Part shown: positions 26,834 to 35,670 of the stretch, piece after piece | How positions within the stretch are numbered: the first letter of the stretch is position 1 | Layout of the letters: every line of letters starts with the position of its first letter | Source of the DNA: an uncultured beta proteobacterium | GTDB lineage: Bacteria; Pseudomonadota; Gammaproteobacteria; Burkholderiales; Burkholderiaceae_C | Length of the DNA stretch: 35,670 bases | NCBI GenBank assembly: GCA_903920695.1 | Contig: CAIXNB010000107.1 | Location: 1 to 35,670, forward strand | Direction: 5' to 3' | Notes under the pieces: generated by a model | The model's database searches: none | What the model saw: only the letters and a program-made list of their open reading frames with translations | What the model was told of the DNA's origin: nothing | Made by a program: the position numbers and the translations under genes

Positions 26834-27924
26834 CAACACAAAAGCCAAGCCTGTTCACGCAACTTCTTTCGGGTGATTTCCCGCGCAGTCGCCTGCTGAC
26901 CCTGCTGTTGATCGGCGTGCTGGTTTACCTGGCCGGCGCACCCTTTCTTTTCTCGGGCGCGCGCTCGCTCAATGTGGCGGCCACGATCTGCGTTTTCCTG
27001 GTGCTGGCGGCATCCTACGATCTGCTGCTGGGCTACTGCGGCATTGTCTCGTTCGCCCACGCCATGTTCTACGGCATCGGCGCCTACGGTGTCGCCATCG
27101 CCCTCTACAAGCTCGGTCCTAGCTGGAGCGCATTGGCCATCGGCGCTGGTGCAGCCATTGCGCTGTCGGCCGTGCTGGCTTTGCTGATCGCGCTGGTGTC
27201 GCTGCGCGTCAAGGCCATCTTCTATTCGATGACCACGCTGGCCGTGGCCTCGGCCTTCAGCGCGCTGGTGCTGCGCCTGACCTCGATCACGGGCGGCGAC
27301 GACGGGCGCAACTTCCGCCTGCCCGAAGTGCTGACGCCGGGCTTTCGCCTGTTCGAGGCCGAGCTCTGGGGCACGGCCATCACCGGCAAGCTGCTGTCCT
27401 ATTACCTGGTGTTTTTCTGCTCGCTGCTGCTGTTCCTGCTGATGCTGCGCGTGGTCAACTCGCGCTTTGGCCGCGTGCTCGAAGCCATCCGCGAGAACGA
27501 GTTCCGCGCCGAAGCCATCGGCTACCGCACGCTGCGCTACCGCCTGACCGCCAACTGCCTGTCGGCCGTGCTGGCCTGCTGCGCTGGCGTGTTGATGGCG
27601 GTCTGGCTGCGCTACGTCGGTCCCCAGACCACGGTCAGCTTCACCGTCATGCTCAACATCCTGCTGATGTGCGTGATCGGCGGCCTGGGCACGATGTACG
27701 GTGCCGTGCTCGGCGTGGTGATCTTTGTGATCGCCGAAAACTACATCCAGGTCGGCCTGCAGTCGCTCAGCCACAGCCTGGTCGACGTGTCCCTGCTGGC
27801 CAAGCTGTTCCACCCGGACCGCTGGCTGCTCTGGTTTGGCACCATCTTTGTCCTGTCGGTCTATTTCTTTCCGAGCGGCATCGTCGGCAAGCTGCGCGAA
27901 TTGCGCAGCCGCTTCGGCCTTTGA
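26830..27924 (+). CDS. Second Liv-type ABC permease (LivM-like)
   Basis: A 364-residue permease with YDLLLGYCGIVSFAHAMFYGIGAYG, the docking loop VNSRFGRVLEAIRENEFRAEAIGY and CVIGGLGTMYGAVLGVVIFVI. ATG 26830 is chosen because it overlaps the LivH stop and gives the normal N-terminus; the much longer in-frame upstream extension is a shadow of the LivH gene. Completes the importer of the second catabolic locus. Confidence 0.9.
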   Translation: MTTQKPSLFTQLLSGDFPRSRLLTLLLIGVLVYLAGAPFLFSGARSLNVAATICVFLVLAASYDLLLGYCGIVSFAHAMFYGIGAYGVAIALYKLGPSWSALAIGAGAAIALSAVLALLIALVSLRVKAIFYSMTTLAVASAFSALVLRLTSITGGDDGRNFRLPEVLTPGFRLFEAELWGTAITGKLLSYYLVFFCSLLLFLLMLRVVNSRFGRVLEAIRENEFRAEAIGYRTLRYRLTANCLSAVLACCAGVLMAVWLRYVGPQTTVSFTVMLNILLMCVIGGLGTMYGAVLGVVIFVIAENYIQVGLQSLSHSLVDVSLLAKLFHPDRWLLWFGTIFVLSVYFFPSGIVGKLRELRSRFGL

Positions 27925-27945
27925 ACTTCCCATCAGGCACACAAC

Positions 27946-28704
27946 ATGACTGTCAACACGCGGGTCGATGGCCCGCTCCTCATCATCACCATCGACCGCG
28001 CTGCCGCCCGCAATGCCGTCAACCTGGCCGTGGCGCAGGGCATTGCCGCAGCGCTGGCCGAACTCGATAGCCGCAGCGATCTGCGCGTTGGTGTGCTGAC
28101 GGGCGTTGGCGGAAATTTTTGCGCTGGCATGGACCTCAAGGCCTTCACGCGGGGTGAAGTGCCGATGATCGCGGGCGCCGGTTTTGCCGGCATTGCCGAA
28201 GCACCGCCGCGCAAACCGCTGATCGCGGCGGTCGAGGGTTTCGCACTGGCCGGTGGCTTCGAGATTGCGCTGGCCTGCGACCTGATCGTGGCCTCGCACA
28301 GTGCGCGTTTCGGGCTACCGGAAGTCAAACGCGGTCTGGTGGCCGCCGCCGGTGGCCTGCTGCGCCTGCCGCGGCGCCTGTCCTACCACCTGGCGATGGA
28401 ACTGGCCCTGACCGGGCGCCAACTGACGGCGCAGGAGGCGCGTGAGAACGGTTTGCTCAACCGCCTGGTCGAGCCCGGACAGGCGCTCGCCGTCGCCTGC
28501 GAGCTGGCGCTTGAGATCGCTGCCAACGCGCCGCTGGCGGTGCTGGCCAGCAAGCATTTGATTGCCCAGTCCCATAGCTGGCCAGAAGACCAGATGTTTG
28601 CGCTGCAAAAAGCCATCACCGACCCCGCTGTCAACTCGGCCGACGCCCAGGAAGGCGCCCGCGCCTTCGCCGAAAAACGTGCCCCGGTCTGGCGCGGCTG
28701 CTGA
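27946..28704 (+). CDS. Enoyl-CoA hydratase (crotonase family)
   Basis: A 252-residue crotonase. The oxyanion-hole block GNFCAGMDLKAF and both hydratase glutamates, Glu106 in LAGGFEIALACD and Glu126 in FGLPEVKRGL (20 residues apart, as in mitochondrial enoyl-CoA hydratase), are present, so water addition to a 2-enoyl-CoA is expected. It is the last gene of the ligase-1/importer operon, 21 bp after the permease. It could hydrate the 2-enoyl-CoA produced by the kinase/ACAD pair encoded at 32232-34489. Confidence 0.88.
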   Translation: MTVNTRVDGPLLIITIDRAAARNAVNLAVAQGIAAALAELDSRSDLRVGVLTGVGGNFCAGMDLKAFTRGEVPMIAGAGFAGIAEAPPRKPLIAAVEGFALAGGFEIALACDLIVASHSARFGLPEVKRGLVAAAGGLLRLPRRLSYHLAMELALTGRQLTAQEARENGLLNRLVEPGQALAVACELALEIAANAPLAVLASKHLIAQSHSWPEDQMFALQKAITDPAVNSADAQEGARAFAEKRAPVWRGC

Positions 28705-28712
28705 CCCTTCTA

Positions 28713-28751
28713 TTGACATCCATCGTCTCGGTATGTATCATGAGACATACC
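28713..28751 (+). promoter_or_regulatory. vapBC promoter with autorepression operator
   Basis: TTGACA (28713-28718), 17 nt, TATCAT (28736-28741). A near-perfect palindrome at 28730-28751 (GGTATGT-A-TCATGA-G-ACATACC, a single mismatched pair) overlaps the -10 box. This is the usual layout for VapBC operons, where the antitoxin-toxin complex binds its own promoter. Confidence 0.75.
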
Positions 28752-28770
28752 GTTGAAGTGAGTGTCCACG

Positions 28771-29022
28771 ATGAACCAAACTGCCAAAATATTTACGACC
28801 GGCCGCAGCCAGGCGGTGCGCCTGCCGCTCGAGTTCCGTTTTGACGTGGCCGAAGTCTTTATCCGCCATGACCCCATCACGGGGGATGTCGTGCTTTCAC
28901 GCAAGCCGGTGGACTGGCAGGGCTTGCTTGACGTGGTGGCACAAAACAGGGACGAAGACCTGACGATCAAGCGCCGCCAAACCCGGACCCGGCGCGACCC
29001 CTTTGAGGGCTGGCAAGAGTGA
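28771..29022 (+). CDS. vapB: VapB-type antitoxin
   Basis: An 83-residue antitoxin with the N-terminal AbrB/MazE-like swapped-hairpin DNA-binding domain ([20 protein letters not shown]) and a basic C-terminal tail ([18 protein letters not shown]) that would wrap the toxin. ATG 28771 is preferred to the in-frame GTG at 28762 since MNQTAKIF is the usual start. It is transcribed from the promoter at 28713 and its stop overlaps the toxin start (GTGA). Binds and blocks VapC and represses the operon. Confidence 0.88.
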   Translation: MNQTAKIFTTGRSQAVRLPLEFRFDVAEVFIRHDPITGDVVLSRKPVDWQGLLDVVAQNRDEDLTIKRRQTRTRRDPFEGWQE

Positions 29023-29420
29023 GTCAGCGCTACATGCTCGACACCAATGTGGTCAGTCACATCATGCAGGGGCGTGACGCAGCATTGCTGGCGCGTTTGA
29101 CCCACGTGCCGGTTGGGCAGGTGGTCATCTCCAGTATCACCTTGGCTGAGTTGACGTACGGCCTGCATCGCAAGGGACAGCCAGCGCGTTTGAAAAATGC
29201 CATGACCCAAGTCCTGCTGCGTATGGATGTGCTGCCCTGGGATGAGACGGTTGCCACTTGCTACGGCGAGTTTTGCACCCTGCTGGAAACCCGTGGCATC
29301 AACCTGAGCGACTTTGACATGATGATTGCTGCCCACGCCGTGGCTGTGGACGCGACACTGGTCAGTCGCGACAAGGCGTTTGCGAAAGTGCCCGAGCGTT
29401 TGCGGCTCGAAATCTGGTAG
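29019..29420 (+). CDS. vapC: VapC-type PIN-domain toxin
   Basis: A 133-residue PIN-domain ribonuclease. Acidic metal-binding residues are Asp8 ([12 protein letters not shown]), Glu44 (TLAELTYGL), Asp100 ([13 protein letters not shown]) and Asp118 (LVSRDKAF). VapC toxins cleave tRNA or rRNA when freed of VapB. GTG 29019 overlaps the antitoxin stop; ATG 29034 is an alternative that would keep Asp8 (as Asp3). The pair separates the ligase-1 operon from the AraC gene and looks like an inserted module. Confidence 0.88.
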   Translation: MSQRYMLDTNVVSHIMQGRDAALLARLTHVPVGQVVISSITLAELTYGLHRKGQPARLKNAMTQVLLRMDVLPWDETVATCYGEFCTLLETRGINLSDFDMMIAAHAVAVDATLVSRDKAFAKVPERLRLEIW

Positions 29421-29446
29421 AACGCGTTCCGCTCTGTCGTTGCCGT

Positions 29447-29556
29447 CCCCGGATCAGGTCCGGGGCGATCCGGGACCCAGTGCCACGCAAACCATGGATT
29501 GCGGAGCAGGTCCGCAATGACACCCCTGTGTAATGACACCCCTGTGCAACGACACC
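29447..29556. repeat. Cluster of extragenic palindromes and a 16-nt tandem repeat
   Basis: Two hairpins, CCCCGGA-TCAGG-TCCGGGG (29447-29465) and ATTGCGGA-GCAGG-TCCGCAAT (29498-29518), of the same family as 21232-21252, are followed by two and a half tandem copies of AATGACACCCCTGTG(T/C) (29516-29531, 29532-29547, partial 29548-29556). They fill the gap between vapC and the AraC gene and may act as a transcription stop or be remnants of REP-type mobility. Confidence 0.7.
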
Positions 29557-29625
29557 TCGGAGCCAGCGTAAGCGTGCGCTATAGAATGGGCCGCGCCGCG
29601 TGGGCGGTCCGCGCAGGAGGTTGGT

Positions 29626-30477
29626 TTGAAGCTTGTTGCCAAGACGGGTGTGCAGGACGCCGGGCCGGCTTGCCCTGACGCGGCCAAGCCCCTGATGTGG
29701 ATCACACCGGGGCGCGTGCTCTATGCCGGGCTGCTTGGGCGGCCCTCGCTGCGCAAGATCGGCGGCTTCATCATCTATGTGGCGCAGCAGCAGCCGATCC
29801 GCGTCAGCATTAACGGCGGCCCCTGGCAGCAGGGCGATCTGGTCGTGCTGCCACCCTATGTGCCGCACCGCATCGCCAGCGAAACCCGTTTCATCATCGA
29901 CCTGATCATCGAGCCCGAAACCTTGCAGCAGGACCTGCTCCCCGCGTTCCTGCGCGGCCAGCAAGGCGTGGTGCAGGCCCCGGCGTTTGTGGCGCGCGTG
30001 CGCCAGGTGCTTGACCAATGGCAGCTGCGCTGCGCGGCCGTGGCTGCGGACGATGCCGCCTTTGACCTCGTTCTCTTCGGCGAGACGCTGCCACGCGCCA
30101 CGCTCGACCCACGCATCGCCCAGGTGCTGGCCGACATCGTGCAGAACCCGGCTGGTGAGAGCAGCGCCGCGCAGTACGCCGAGCGCTTCAAGCTCTCGTT
30201 CTCACGCTTCGTGCATTTGTTCAAGGAGCAGGTCGGCGTGCCGCTGCGCACGCTGCGCATGTGGAAGCGCGCCCGCAGCATGCTCGACCACGTGACGCAA
30301 AACGCGAATCTGGCCGACATCGCCCAGCTCACCGGTTACCCCGACTCCTCGCATTTCAGCCATTCGATCCGCCAGGTCTTTGGCCTCTCGCCCAAAGACG
30401 TGTTCGCGGGCAGTCGCGCGCTCAAGCTGCACGGCCTGCCGGCAACGGCTGGCAGCAAGCACCGGCCCAAGAACTGA
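29626..30477 (+). CDS. AraC-family transcriptional regulator
   Basis: A 283-residue regulator with an N-terminal cupin-like sensing region (about 20-100; PIRVSINGGPWQQGDLVVLPPYVPHRI) and a C-terminal AraC/XylS double helix-turn-helix (about 180-265; AAQYAERFKLSFSRFVHLFKE, LRMWKRARSMLDHV, NLADIAQLTGYPDSSHFSHSIRQVFGLSPKDVF). Start is TTG 29626, with a full AGGAGG at 29615-29620 five nt upstream; no ATG is available before residue 24. It sits between the two catabolic operons and is directly upstream of the second ligase, so it probably activates both through the motif at 21320-21340 and 30540-30560. The inducer is unknown. Confidence 0.87.
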   Translation: MKLVAKTGVQDAGPACPDAAKPLMWITPGRVLYAGLLGRPSLRKIGGFIIYVAQQQPIRVSINGGPWQQGDLVVLPPYVPHRIASETRFIIDLIIEPETLQQDLLPAFLRGQQGVVQAPAFVARVRQVLDQWQLRCAAVAADDAAFDLVLFGETLPRATLDPRIAQVLADIVQNPAGESSAAQYAERFKLSFSRFVHLFKEQVGVPLRTLRMWKRARSMLDHVTQNANLADIAQLTGYPDSSHFSHSIRQVFGLSPKDVFAGSRALKLHGLPATAGSKHRPKN

Positions 30478-30539
30478 GGCGCGAAGCCGCAGACAGCACG
30501 GCAAGGCGAAGCAGCAACGACAGGGATGGTTTGGAAACG

Positions 30540-30586
30540 GAATCAGCCACTTTGCGCAAGACGCGGGCGCGGCCGGCCCCTAATCT
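30540..30586 (+). promoter_or_regulatory. Ligase-2 operon promoter with shared activator motif
   Basis: GAATCAGCCACT (30540-30551), three bases, CGCAAG (30555-30560), exactly 20 nt, then TAATCT (30581-30586) as -10-like hexamer. Matches the element at 21320-21366 in 18 of 21 motif positions with identical distance to the hexamer. Predicted transcription start about 25-30 bp before ATG 30620. Confidence 0.55.
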
Positions 30587-30619
30587 GGCAGCTTGACCGC
30601 ACAAGCCCAGAGAGCCACC

Positions 30620-32203
30620 ATGAACCGGATATTCAATGCCAATGAAACAAGCATGCCCGCCACGGCGCGCGGCGCCCACGCCATCGGGCTGGCCGAATGG
30701 CTCACCCGCCGCGCCGCCCGCGTGCCGCTGGCACCGGCGCTGACCTGCGACGGCGTCACCTGGAGTTACCGCGAACTGGTAGCGCGCGTCGAGTCCATGT
30801 CGGCCGTGCTTGCCGCCGGCGGCGTGACACCGGGTGCCTGCGTTGGCTACCTCGGTCTGAACGACCCGATGTTTGTCGTCGTGCTGTTCGCCGCAGCACG
30901 GCTCGGCGCCATCTGCGTGCCTTTGAACTTTCGCCTGACCGGCTCCGAGCTTGTGTTCGTGATCGGCGACGCCGGCGTGCACACGCTGGTTGTGGGCGAG
31001 GAGCACATCGAGGTCATCGACAGCGTGCGCAGCCAGCTCGCCTGCCAGCGCTTCATCCACCGCGGCGTGGGCGCGCCGGGCTGGGAATCGGCCAGCGCGC
31101 TGATGGCAAAGCCGCCAAGCGTGCCCGCTGCCGTCGCCGCGCGGCCCGACGATGTGGCCGTGATCATGTACACCTCCGGCACCACCGGCAACCCGAAAGG
31201 CGCGATGCTCACGCACGGCAACTTCTGGGCCAACAACCTCAACGAAATCCTGCTCTGGGACCTGGTCTCGACCGACGTCACGCTCAACTTCGCGCCCATG
31301 TTCCACGTTGGTGGTCTGCTGTGCGGCTCCATGAGCACACTGGTGGCCGGCGGCCATCTGGTGCTGCAGCGCGGCTTTGAGCCCGGCGCCGTCATGCGGG
31401 CGATCGCGCAGTACCACGTCAGCGTCACCTTCGGCGTGCCGGCCATGCTGCTGTTCATGACGCAGCACCCCGATTTTGAGCAGGCCGATCTGAGCTCGCT
31501 GCGCCTGGTCTCGGTCGGCGGTGCGCCGATGCCCGAACCACTGCTGGAGCTGTTCAACGCGCGCCATATTCCGGTGCACCAGGGTTACGGCATGACGGAG
31601 TCGGCCTCGATGATCACCTTCCTCAGTCCAGACCGCGCGGTTGACAAGCTCGGTTCCTGCGGCACGACGCCACTGCTGACCGAAGTGCGGCTGATCGACA
31701 TGAATGGCGAGCCGATAACCGAGCCTGACGCGCGTGGCGAGATCTGCGTGCGCGGCGCCAACATCATGGCCGGCTACTGGAAGCAGCCCGAGGCCACCCA
31801 AGCCTGCTTCACGCCTGACGGCTGGTTCAAGACCGGTGACGTTGGCTACCAGGATGCCGAGGGCTTTCTCTACATCTGCGACCGCCTCAAGGATATGGTG
31901 ATTAGCGGCGGCGAAAACATCTACCCGGCCGAGGTCGAAAGCATTCTGTACGGCCACCCCGACATTGCCGAAGTAGCGGTGATCGGCGCGCCCGACGAAC
32001 GCTGGGGCGAGCGCGTCGTCGCCGTCGTCGCGCCCAAGCCCGGCAAGACCGTCACGCTGGCCGAACTGCAGGCGTTTTGCGATGGCAAGTTGGCGCGCTA
32101 CAAGTTGCCCAAGGAACTGCGCCTGGTCGAAACGCTGCCACGCAACCCGACCGGCAAGGTGCTCAAGTCGCGCCTGCGAGCGGCACCGGATGCGCAGGCC
32201 TGA
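30620..32203 (+). CDS. Acyl-CoA ligase 2 (adenylate-forming)
   Basis: A 527-residue acid-CoA ligase. AMP motif [11 protein letters not shown] (184-194), [48 protein letters not shown] and catalytic Lys in [10 protein letters not shown]. It is close in type to the ligase at 21508, but they are clearly different proteins. ATG 30620 is preferred over upstream in-frame codons, which fall in the promoter; the ribosome site is weak (GAGAG). First gene of an operon with an ACAD11-like enzyme, an APH-fold kinase and an SDR, so it probably activates the acid on which those enzymes act. Confidence 0.88.
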   Translation: MNRIFNANETSMPATARGAHAIGLAEWLTRRAARVPLAPALTCDGVTWSYRELVARVESMSAVLAAGGVTPGACVGYLGLNDPMFVVVLFAAARLGAICVPLNFRLTGSELVFVIGDAGVHTLVVGEEHIEVIDSVRSQLACQRFIHRGVGAPGWESASALMAKPPSVPAAVAARPDDVAVIMYTSGTTGNPKGAMLTHGNFWANNLNEILLWDLVSTDVTLNFAPMFHVGGLLCGSMSTLVAGGHLVLQRGFEPGAVMRAIAQYHVSVTFGVPAMLLFMTQHPDFEQADLSSLRLVSVGGAPMPEPLLELFNARHIPVHQGYGMTESASMITFLSPDRAVDKLGSCGTTPLLTEVRLIDMNGEPITEPDARGEICVRGANIMAGYWKQPEATQACFTPDGWFKTGDVGYQDAEGFLYICDRLKDMVISGGENIYPAEVESILYGHPDIAEVAVIGAPDERWGERVVAVVAPKPGKTVTLAELQAFCDGKLARYKLPKELRLVETLPRNPTGKVLKSRLRAAPDAQA

Positions 32204-32231
32204 GCGCCGGCGAAACACCAAGGGAGTCGAT

Positions 32232-33446
<1,215 letters not shown>

Positions 33447-33454
33447 ACAGTGGC

Positions 33455-34489
33455 ATGAGCGCGGTCGTCGGCATTCCGCAGCTCGATCTGACGCGGCTCG
33501 CGGCCTACCTTGAAGCCCAGTTACCCGCCTTTGCCGGACTGCGCTCAGCCGAACGACTCATAGGCGGCAACTCGAACCCGATCTGGCGCATAGCGGCTGA
33601 CAGCGGCCGCTACATCCTGCGCACGCAGCCGGCCGGCCTGTTGCTCAAATCGGCCCATGCGCTCGACCGCGAGTACCGCGTCATCACGGCGCTGCGTGCC
33701 AGCGCGGTGCCGGTGGCGTGTATCCACCTGCTGTGCAACGAGCTTGACGTCGTCGGCGTGCAGTTCTACCTGATGGACTTTGTCGACGGCTGCGTCCACG
33801 CCGATGCGCGCCTGCCCGAGTTGGCGCTGGCCGAGCGCGCCGCGATCTACGACAGCGCCATCGACATGCTGGCGACGATCCACCGCCTGGATGTGGACGC
33901 GCTCGGGTTGCGCGATTTCGGGCGCAGTGGCCATTACTTCGAACGCCAGTTGCACCGCTGGACAACGCAGTACCGCACCGCTTTGCCGCAGGGCGATCCG
34001 ACGGTTGACGCACTGATCAAGGCGCTGCAGCAGGCGATGCCAGCCGATGATGCGGCGCCCGTGCTGCTGCATGGCGACGCCAGGCTGGACAACCTGATGT
34101 TCGACACCGCGGGCCAGCGCATCGTCGCCGTGCTCGACTGGGAACTCTCGACGCTCGGCCATCCGCTGGCCGACCTTGGCCAGTTTCTGGCGGTGCAGGA
34201 GTTGCCGAGCGACTACCTGCTGCCAGGCCTGGCCGGGCTGGACCGGCGCGCCCTGGGCCTGCCCACAGCCGAGGAACAGGCGCAGCGCTACTTTGCCGCC
34301 ATCGGCCGGCCGCCGGTTGACCTGCGCTTCTACCAGGCATTTGCCCTGTTCCGCCAGGCTGCGATGTCGGCCGGTTTGCGCCGGCGCGCCGAACTCGGCA
34401 CGGCCGTGGCCGAAAGCGCCCTGTTCTTTGGCCAGACGCTCGACGTCTTTGCGCGCGTCGGGCTCGACATCCTGGCGCGAGCGGCCTGA
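33455..34489 (+). CDS. APH-fold kinase partner of the ACAD11-like enzyme
   Basis: A 344-residue aminoglycoside phosphotransferase-fold kinase. Catalytic loop LLHGDARLDNLMFD (His206-Asp208, Asp212/Asn213) and metal-binding DWE (228-230) in VLDWELSTLGHPLADL are intact; the N-terminal lobe starts SAERLIGGNSNPIWRI. This sequence pattern is that of the kinase domain fused to ACAD in animal ACAD10/11 and of LvaA in levulinate degradation, which phosphorylates 4-hydroxyvaleryl-CoA. Start ATG 33455 lies 8 bp after the ACAD stop. It is not likely to be an antibiotic-resistance gene. Confidence 0.85.
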   Translation: MSAVVGIPQLDLTRLAAYLEAQLPAFAGLRSAERLIGGNSNPIWRIAADSGRYILRTQPAGLLLKSAHALDREYRVITALRASAVPVACIHLLCNELDVVGVQFYLMDFVDGCVHADARLPELALAERAAIYDSAIDMLATIHRLDVDALGLRDFGRSGHYFERQLHRWTTQYRTALPQGDPTVDALIKALQQAMPADDAAPVLLHGDARLDNLMFDTAGQRIVAVLDWELSTLGHPLADLGQFLAVQELPSDYLLPGLAGLDRRALGLPTAEEQAQRYFAAIGRPPVDLRFYQAFALFRQAAMSAGLRRRAELGTAVAESALFFGQTLDVFARVGLDILARAA

Positions 34490-34507
34490 TCCGAAGGAGT
34501 ATTCCGC

Positions 34508-35281
34508 ATGTCCATCACCAGCAGCAATCCATTCGACCTCAGCGGCAAAGTCGCGCTCATCACCGGCTCGACCATGGGCATCGGCGAGGGCACGGCGCGT
34601 GTGCTGGCGCAGGCCGGCGCGCATGTCGTCATCAGCAGCCGCAAACCGGACGACTGCGAGCGCGTGGCGCAGGCCCTGCGCGACGAGGGTCTGAGCGCCG
34701 AGGGCCGTGTCTGCCACATCGGCCGCATGGAAGACATCGCCAGCATGACCGAGCATTTGCGCGAGCGCCACGGCGGCCTCGATATCCTGGTCAACAACGC
34801 GGTGCTGAGCCCTTGGCGCACGATTGACGACACCGACCTCGCCCTCTTTACCAAGACGGTCGAAGTCGATCTGCGTGGCTACTGGTACCTGTCGCTGGAG
34901 GCGACCAAGCTGATGAAGCCGCGCGGTGGTGGCAGCATCGTCAACATCGCGTCGATCGCGGCCTGGCATCCGGACAAGATGCTGGGGCTTTATTCGACCT
35001 TGAAGACCGCCTTGATCGGCATGAGCCGGGCCTTTGCGCTGGAATACGGCGAGTTCGGCATCCGCGTCAACACCCTGCTGCCCGGCGTGATCCAGACCAA
35101 GCTGTCCGAGGTCTACGACGCCCCGACGCAGGCCCGCTTCATCGCCAAGACCCCCGTGCGCCGACTGGGCCAGCCGCAGGACATCGGCTACGCGGTGCTC
35201 TACCTGAGCGCCGCCAGCGGCGCCTTCGTCACCGGTGCCAGTCTGCCCGTTGACGGCGGCATCACCATTTCCATCTTCTGA
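34508..35281 (+). CDS. SDR-family oxidoreductase (3-hydroxyacyl-CoA dehydrogenase-like)
   Basis: A 257-residue classical short-chain dehydrogenase: cofactor motif TGSTMGIG (19-26), NNA (96-98), and catalytic Ser149, Tyr162 and Lys166 (NIASIAAWHPDKMLGLYSTLK region), with the C-terminal GASLPVDGG. The SRKPDD segment after beta-2 has Arg45 and Lys46, which favours NADP(H), though an acidic residue follows. Last gene of the operon, 18 bp after the kinase with AAGGAG. In the inferred route it would oxidise the 3-hydroxyacyl-CoA formed by the enoyl-CoA hydratase, or reduce a 4-oxo group to the 4-hydroxyl that the kinase needs. Confidence 0.87.
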   Translation: MSITSSNPFDLSGKVALITGSTMGIGEGTARVLAQAGAHVVISSRKPDDCERVAQALRDEGLSAEGRVCHIGRMEDIASMTEHLRERHGGLDILVNNAVLSPWRTIDDTDLALFTKTVEVDLRGYWYLSLEATKLMKPRGGGSIVNIASIAAWHPDKMLGLYSTLKTALIGMSRAFALEYGEFGIRVNTLLPGVIQTKLSEVYDAPTQARFIAKTPVRRLGQPQDIGYAVLYLSAASGAFVTGASLPVDGGITISIF

Positions 35282-35337
35282 GCCTGCGCTTCTCAGTCAA
35301 CGCTACCGAAGGCGCCGCGGTGGATGACTCCGCGAAT

Positions 35338-35531
35338 CTCCCCCGGCCTTCGGCCTCCTCCTTGATTTCGCTACGCCACCCACCGCGACACCTTCGGCCG
35401 CGGTAGTTGGTGTTTGGCAGAGGGGGAATACCAACATTGGTTGAAGGATCAGGTTGGTAGGGCGCTTAGTGCAGCGGCATCAAGGGGGAGGCCGCAGGCC
35501 GGGGGATAGCCGCGGAACTGAGCGCCCTGCC
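35338..35531. repeat. Structured inverted-repeat element
   Basis: Two nested features. A 29-nt inverted repeat (35338-35366 and 35479-35507, 26 of 29 matching, rich in GGCC) flanks 112 bp. Within and past its right arm, GGTAGGGCGCTTAGT (35456-35470) pairs with ACTGAGCGCCCTGCC (35517-35531) over 15 bp with two G-U pairs, enclosing GCGGC/GCCGC and a GGCC-GCA-GGCC hairpin. It could be an RNA, a small non-coding mobile element or a terminator region. No ORF of note is in 35282-35645. Confidence 0.5.
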
Positions 35532-35645
35532 AGCCTGAGCACGCGGGAAGATCCTTAGGGAAACGCGGATTTATTCGATGAATTTGCCAACCTGCACAGG
35601 GACTCAGACGTTATGGTGGGGTAGCCACCACAACACCGAACCGAC

Positions 35646-35670
35646 ATGAATCCAACACTGCAGACCCAAG
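35646..35670 (+). CDS. Possible start of a further gene (partial)
   Basis: ATG 35646 opens a frame (MNPTLQTQ) that runs off the right edge. No clear ribosome site precedes it and eight codons do not allow a family call, so this is only a possibility. Confidence 0.2.

Noticed and set aside
26812-28299. 495-codon open frame on the minus strand
   Set aside because: Antisense shadow of the LivM-like permease and the enoyl-CoA hydratase, with low-complexity composition (His, Gln, Arg) and no motif.
29447-29556. CRISPR array
   Set aside because: The hairpins and 16-nt tandem copies lack regular repeats with unique spacers, and no cas genes are nearby.
33455-34489. Aminoglycoside resistance gene
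   Set aside because: The fold is APH, but the sequence pattern and its place beside the ACAD11-like gene indicate an acyl-CoA-linked kinase.

Overview
The window is GC-rich, tightly packed bacterial DNA, most likely from a facultatively anaerobic betaproteobacterium (Rhodocyclales or Burkholderiales) that degrades aromatic acids. The main reasons are a complete set of genes for an ATP-dependent (class I) benzoyl-CoA reductase of the Azoarcus bzd subtype, a BzdR-type regulator, a benzoate-CoA ligase, and a perfect FNR-type box in front of the reductase operon. The assignment to betaproteobacteria rests on these families and their order; no rRNA or other taxonomic marker is present.

Region 1 (1-7477, minus strand): bzdR is followed by a 234-bp promoter region and then bzdN-O-P-Q-M (four reductase subunits and the ferredoxin), three small accessory genes (a Cys-rich protein, a GNAT acetyltransferase and a PHP-domain hydrolase), and the start of a 2Fe-2S oxidoreductase that runs off the left edge. 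This order resembles bzdNOPQM-STU-V of Azoarcus. The ring-cleavage genes (bzdWXYZ type) are not in the window and may lie past the left edge.

Region 2 (7478-15853, plus strand, divergent from bzdR): benzoate-CoA ligase, an alpha/beta hydrolase, a five-gene Liv-type ABC importer (binding protein, two permeases, two ATPases), and a second regulator of the BzdR/BoxR architecture. This looks like a uptake-and-activation operon for benzoate or a related acid that feeds benzoyl-CoA to the reductase.

Region 3 (15854-21021): a 30-codon reading frame translationally coupled to a secreted S9-family peptidase, a 46-residue membrane peptide, and a convergent monomeric NADP-isocitrate dehydrogenase (icd) with its terminator.

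Region 4 (21022-35281): a second catabolic locus. An acyl-CoA ligase (with an apparent one-base deletion near its start), a second complete Liv-type importer and an enoyl-CoA hydratase form one operon. After a VapBC toxin-antitoxin pair and palindromic repeats comes an AraC-family regulator, then a second operon: acyl-CoA ligase, an ACAD10/11-like acyl-CoA dehydrogenase, an APH-fold kinase and an SDR. The kinase plus ACAD11-like enzyme is the chemistry used for 4-hydroxyacyl-CoA (as in the lva levulinate pathway), so this locus probably imports and degrades a 4-hydroxy or 4-oxo acid. The two ligase promoters share an 18-of-21 conserved sequence exactly 20 bp upstream of a TAAYCT -10-like hexamer, probably the target of the AraC regulator; this ties the two operons into one regulon.

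The last 390 bp hold a strongly structured inverted-repeat element and possibly the first codons of another gene.
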